This document shows, in pieces, positions 5,958 to 8,245 of a stretch of 8,245 nucleotides of DNA (its first letter is position 1; each line of letters starts with the position of its first letter). The position numbers were made by a program, and so were the translations under genes. The notes under the pieces were generated by a model. It worked only from the letters and a program-made list of their open reading frames with translations, was not told where the DNA came from and ran no database searches. The stretch comes from Nitrospirota bacterium (GTDB lineage: Bacteria > Nitrospirota > Thermodesulfovibrionia > UBA6902 > DSMQ01), in the NCBI GenBank assembly GCA_016207865.1, contig JACQZD010000210.1, forward strand, positions 1-8,245. Direction: 5' to 3'.

Positions 5958-6244
5958 CAACTGAGGAAATCTACATAGAATTACTCACGGAAATAATTAA
6001 AAGCAAAATGAAGCTGTTCGGAGACTTAGTTTTAAATAAAATCCGCCCTATAAAAAATCTCTTTGTAGACCTTAATGGGAATGTCACCTCTATTTCAGGA
6101 GATCCGGAAATAATTCTAAGAGAAGTTCTGCAGGAATACAGAAAACTATCAGGAGAATTTGCAAATATTTTAGCTAAAGTTATAATGATTAGAATAATGC
6201 AGAAATACCCTGACTTTAACCTGCCCGAAGAGTTTTATAAGTAA
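5954..6244 (+). CDS. Hypothetical protein, 96 aa, coupled to the small membrane gene
   Basis: The start ATG overlaps the upstream stop as ATGA. The protein has no signal peptide or membrane segment. It appears to consist of an N-terminal helix (EEIYIELLTEIIKSKMKLFG), a short central segment (NLFVDLNGNVTSISGDP) and a long C-terminal helical part (EIILREVLQEYRKLSGEFAN...), ending in DFNLPEEFYK. I recognise no family motif or catalytic residues. The ATGA overlap suggests it is a soluble partner of the membrane protein, perhaps a cytoplasmic regulator or scaffold (inference only). It is the last gene before the tRNA on the opposite strand; no intrinsic terminator is obvious after it. Confidence 0.65.
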   Translation: MTTEEIYIELLTEIIKSKMKLFGDLVLNKIRPIKNLFVDLNGNVTSISGDPEIILREVLQEYRKLSGEFANILAKVIMIRIMQKYPDFNLPEEFYK

Positions 6245-6253
6245 AGTATAAAA

Positions 6254-6297
6254 TGGAGCTGATCCCGATGAATCGGGACGACCTCTTGAATTAAAAA

Positions 6298-6300
<3 letters not shown>
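6254..6300 (-). repeat. Degenerate tandem copy of the 3' part of tRNA-Ala
   Basis: This 47-bp unit directly abuts the equivalent stretch of the tRNA gene (6301-6347). It shares tggagctga at one end and cgacctcttgaat at the other, covering the acceptor 3' strand and the anticodon-arm/variable-loop region. Between them the T-arm is replaced by a near-perfect palindrome, tcccgat-ga-atcggga. It lies 3' of the tRNA in the direction of transcription, so it would be part of the precursor trailer. Confidence 0.7.
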
Positions 6301-6373
<73 letters not shown>

Positions 6374-6380
6374 TTAGAAA

Positions 6381-6415
6381 CAGTTAACAGTGAACAGTTG
6401 ACAGTTAACAGTGAG
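6381..6415. repeat. Five degenerate 7-bp repeats upstream of tRNA-Ala
   Basis: Consecutive units cagttaa, cagtgaa, cagttga, cagttaa and cagtgag start 8 nt before the 5' end of the tRNA and fill the position where its core promoter would lie. The consensus differs from the heptamers inside the radical SAM gene, but the 7-bp period is the same. Confidence 0.8.
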
Positions 6416-6449
6416 AGTTTGAAATAATAACAGCTATCTTGAAGCAGTG

Positions 6450-7178
6450 TCAACCTTCGCCGTAAAGCTTTTTCATCTCAGCCGTGTATTCACTGCCTTT
6501 TTCATAAATATAAAGCGGCGGGTCAATCTTGAGCCATGCGCCTGAGCCTTTAACCGCCTCAATCAAGACCATCTTTGCCTCTTCACCAGCCCGAGAATGC
6601 ACAAACTTTAGTCTCTTAGGCTCAAGCCGCGCCTTTTGGAGGAGAACAATTACTTCCACAAGCCTGAAGGGATGATAGATGAGGAAAAAACTGCCGGCAT
6701 TTTTTATCAGATAAGAGGCCGTGTCAATTATTTCAGGCAGGGTTATTTTTATTTCATGCCTTGCAACGGCGCGTTCTTCGTCCATACTCAGACGTCCTGC
6801 TCCGGTATTTCTAAAAGGCGGATTTGAGAATGCAAAATCAAATTTGCCTGAGGGGAATATTTTTTTAAGACTTTTGATGTCTTCATTAACGACCTCAATT
6901 CTGCCGCTTAGCCTGTTCAGTTTTACGTTCTTATCCGCGCGCCCGGCAAGGGACTCCTGCAATTCCACTGCGGTTAATTTTATGCTTTTATTCCTCTTTG
7001 CAAGAAGCATTGATATTATCCCTGAGCCTGCACCAAGCTCTATGCCCCTGCAAAAACTTTTACAGCAAATAAAATCCTCAAGCAAAAGCGCATCAACGCT
7101 GAACCTGTATCCGGTTTTTGCCTGAAAAAGTTTTATATTCTTAATGCTGTCGTATGTCTCGTCAGGCTTAGGTTTCAT
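6450..7178 (-). CDS. TrmN6/YfiC-like SAM-dependent adenine-N6 methyltransferase
   Basis: 242 aa. A Rossmann-fold methyltransferase with SAM motif I ELGAGSGIIS (about residues 47-56), an acidic residue closing strand 2 (TAVELQ, Glu72), and the catalytic NPPF motif at 119-122 (FSNPPFRNTG), typical of enzymes that methylate exocyclic amines of adenine. The N-terminal GYRFSVDALLLEDF is characteristic of the YfiC/TrmN6 group, which makes m6A37 in tRNA1(Val) in E. coli. The exact substrate here is inference, but tRNA modification fits, and a tRNA-Ala lies just downstream on the same strand. The start ATG 7178 fits the family N-terminus; an in-frame stop lies eight codons upstream, so no earlier start is possible. 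The strong AAGGAG is 28 nt away and serves a tiny upstream frame instead. Confidence 0.88.
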   Translation of the reverse strand: MKPKPDETYDSIKNIKLFQAKTGYRFSVDALLLEDFICCKSFCRGIELGAGSGIISMLLAKRNKSIKLTAVELQESLAGRADKNVKLNRLSGRIEVVNEDIKSLKKIFPSGKFDFAFSNPPFRNTGAGRLSMDEERAVARHEIKITLPEIIDTASYLIKNAGSFFLIYHPFRLVEVIVLLQKARLEPKRLKFVHSRAGEEAKMVLIEAVKGSGAWLKIDPPLYIYEKGSEYTAEMKKLYGEG

Positions 7179-7197
7179 TCCATCCGCATATAAGCAC
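7168..7197 (-). other. Nine-codon upstream ORF overlapping the methyltransferase start
   Basis: A GTG at 7197 is preceded at good distance by AAGGAG (7211-7206). It opens a frame of nine codons (VLICGWNET) ending in TAA at 7168-7170, 8 nt inside the methyltransferase gene. It could couple translation of the gene to a leader peptide. The Shine-Dalgarno sequence is real; that the peptide is made is inference. Confidence 0.35.
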
Positions 7198-7209
7198 TAT
7201 AATTTCTCC

Positions 7210-7238
7210 TTGACATTAAGGTTTATTAATAATATATT
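7210..7238 (+). promoter_or_regulatory. Sigma70-type promoter for the NYN-domain gene
   Basis: A perfect -35, TTGACA (7210-7215), an ideal 17-nt AT-rich spacer and a -10 TATATT (7233-7238, 5 of 6 matches) give the best promoter in the window. Transcription would start near 7245, leaving a leader of about 38 nt. Its -35 overlaps the Shine-Dalgarno sequence of the divergent methyltransferase leader, so the two transcripts must overlap or interfere. Confidence 0.7.
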
Positions 7239-7250
7239 TTAGAATAAATA

Positions 7251-7274
7251 ATAACATCTTTTAATAAATGTTAT
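7251..7274 (+). promoter_or_regulatory. Inverted repeat in the leader of the NYN gene
   Basis: ATAACAT (7251-7257) and ATGTTAT (7268-7274) are perfect inverted copies separated by 10 nt. They lie just after the predicted transcription start and end 8 nt before the ATG. They could form a leader hairpin over the ribosome entry site or a dyad operator. Confidence 0.45.
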
Positions 7275-7282
7275 AAACAACT

Positions 7283-7777
7283 ATGGGGAATATATTAATT
7301 AATCAATCGGTGGCGATACTTTGCGACGGGAACAATATTGAACGGAGTATCCACGCACTGTCTAAAACAACAAACGCAATGATCAATTTTGATAAGCTAA
7401 TCCCTAAATTGCTGAATGACAGGGGATTAAACAGGCTGCTGTATTTCAGGGAAGGGAAGTCCATATCTTCTAAATTCGCAGATAGACTGCATGAAAACTA
7501 TTACGGCTCTGTTATCCCGTGCCATAAATCTGCCGATATTCCGCTCTCTATCAAAGCAACGCAGCTCGCTTCAAAGGTTGACACCATTATTATTATGTCC
7601 GGGGATTCAGATTATGTGGATCTGGTTGTACATCTGAAAGGGGAAGGTGTAAGGGTAGAAATTGCTGCAGTGCGGCAAACAGCCGCCAGGATATTGATTG
7701 AGGAAGCAGACTATTTTCATGAGATTACCAGCGAAGATTGGTTTGTATATAAACCGCCCAAAAAAGACAAAGGTTAA
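7283..7777 (+). CDS. NYN-domain protein (LabA/DUF88 family, PIN-like putative ribonuclease)
   Basis: 164 aa, a single NYN domain. Acidic metal-site candidates are in the expected places: CDGNNIERS (Asp15, after the first hydrophobic strand), KSADIPLSIKA (Asp85), and VDTIIIMSGDSDYVDLV (Asp100, Asp108, Asp110), the SGDSDY/F block being the family hallmark. It is followed by a strand typical of the fold (GVRVEIAAV) and an aromatic C-terminus. NYN proteins are PIN-like nucleases, generally thought to act on RNA; targets for this group are mostly unknown. The ATG at 7283 has no Shine-Dalgarno sequence and follows an inverted repeat, so translation may be controlled by leader structure. The gene is monocistronic as far as can be seen, and converges with the HAD gene 26 nt downstream. 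Confidence 0.88.
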   Translation: MGNILINQSVAILCDGNNIERSIHALSKTTNAMINFDKLIPKLLNDRGLNRLLYFREGKSISSKFADRLHENYYGSVIPCHKSADIPLSIKATQLASKVDTIIIMSGDSDYVDLVVHLKGEGVRVEIAAVRQTAARILIEEADYFHEITSEDWFVYKPPKKDKG

Positions 7778-7803
7778 GTATTAATCACTGCGAAATATGT
7801 ATT

Positions 7804-8245
7804 TTATTGCTTGTTAATTTTTTTTAGTATTTCAATCAACGTCCCGAAGCTGTCTATCATAAAATCCGCATCTTTCAGCATATCTCTTTTGCGGAATCCG
7901 TATGTGACAGTGATAATTTTTATTCCTGCGGAATGCGCTGATTCAATATCATAATTGCTGTCCCCAATCATAACCGCCTCTTCCTTTTGCACGCCCAATC
8001 TCTTTAAAACCTCAAGCACCGGCACAGGCGAAGGCTTGTTTTCAGCAATGCTGTCGCCGCCGAGCACTGCCTCAAAGAATTTTAAAAGACCAAGCCCTTC
8101 AAGAACGCCTTTGGACATAGCCTCCCTTTTGTTGGAGATAACCGCCTTTTTATAATCTCCGAGTTTTAAAAGCGTCTCATTTACACCCTGATACGGCTTT
8201 GTGTTATCCAGAAGATGTGCTGTGTAATATTCAAGAAACCTGTTG
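7804..8245 (-). CDS. HAD-superfamily phosphatase, phosphoglycolate phosphatase-like, C-terminal part (runs off right edge)
   Basis: The frame is open to the right edge, well beyond the internal Met at 8118, giving about 146 visible residues. HAD motif II is VISNK (Ser), motif III the lysine in AENKPSP, and motif IV GDSNYDIESAHSAG, with the paired acidic residues that bind Mg2+. Motif I (DxDxT nucleophile) and most of the cap domain lie outside the window. The segment order and spacing, with the GVNETLLKL helix before motif II and TYGFRKRDML after motif IV, are those of Gph-type hydrolases, which remove phosphate from 2-phosphoglycolate or similar small molecules. Other HAD family I substrates are equally possible. 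A GlcF-like gene lies some 8 kb away, but nothing ties the two together. Confidence 0.87.
   Translation of the reverse strand, partial: NRFLEYYTAHLLDNTKPYQGVNETLLKLGDYKKAVISNKREAMSKGVLEGLGLLKFFEAVLGGDSIAENKPSPVPVLEVLKRLGVQKEEAVMIGDSNYDIESAHSAGIKIITVTYGFRKRDMLKDADFMIDSFGTLIEILKKINKQ

Noticed and set aside
6253..6290. Intrinsic terminator for tRNA-Ala
   Set aside because: The palindrome is followed by CAGCTCC before a short T-run, so the U-tract is not adjacent to the stem.

Overview
The window is a moderate-GC bacterial chromosomal segment carrying housekeeping-type genes on both strands. I see no transposase, integrase or CRISPR array. The gene content is a LarE-type sulfur transferase next to a GlcF-like Fe-S protein, a radical SAM/DUF2344 fusion next to RNase G, and a PilZ protein. 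With the many short degenerate repeats, this suggests an anaerobic or metabolically versatile lineage such as Nitrospirota or a deltaproteobacterial relative. That placement is inference; no marker here fixes the taxonomy.

Left block (1-5133, minus strand). Reading in the direction of transcription, a large B12-binding-type radical SAM protein fused to a DUF2344 domain is followed, with a 16-nt overlap, by ribonuclease G (rng). After a 147-nt gap holding a 65-nt inverted-repeat element come larE and, overlapping it by 8 nt, the start of a GlcF/LutA-like Fe-S oxidoreductase subunit that runs off the left edge. The radical SAM gene holds in-frame arrays of degenerate 7-bp repeats at two places, one of them in the linker between its two halves.

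Middle block (5134-6244, plus strand). A short divergent intergenic region with a perfect 14-bp tandem repeat leads into a PilZ-domain protein (c-di-GMP effector type). Next is a strongly SD-led small membrane-protein frame interrupted by one in-frame amber codon, giving a 25-codon first part and a 60-codon second part. An unrecognised 96-residue protein is joined to it by an ATGA overlap. This small operon is the least explained part of the window.

Right block (6245-8245). A tRNA-Ala(GGC) on the minus strand is followed downstream by a degenerate tandem copy of its own 3' part, whose T-arm has become a near-perfect palindrome. Five 7-bp repeats lie directly upstream of it. A TrmN6/YfiC-like methyltransferase (minus strand) is divergent from a NYN-domain (LabA/DUF88) putative nuclease (plus strand), which has a good sigma70-type promoter. 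The right edge holds the C-terminal two thirds of a HAD-family, phosphoglycolate phosphatase-like hydrolase (minus strand).

The best leads are the amber-split small membrane gene with its coupled partner, the recurring heptamer arrays in coding and non-coding DNA, and the tRNA-Ala 3' duplication.
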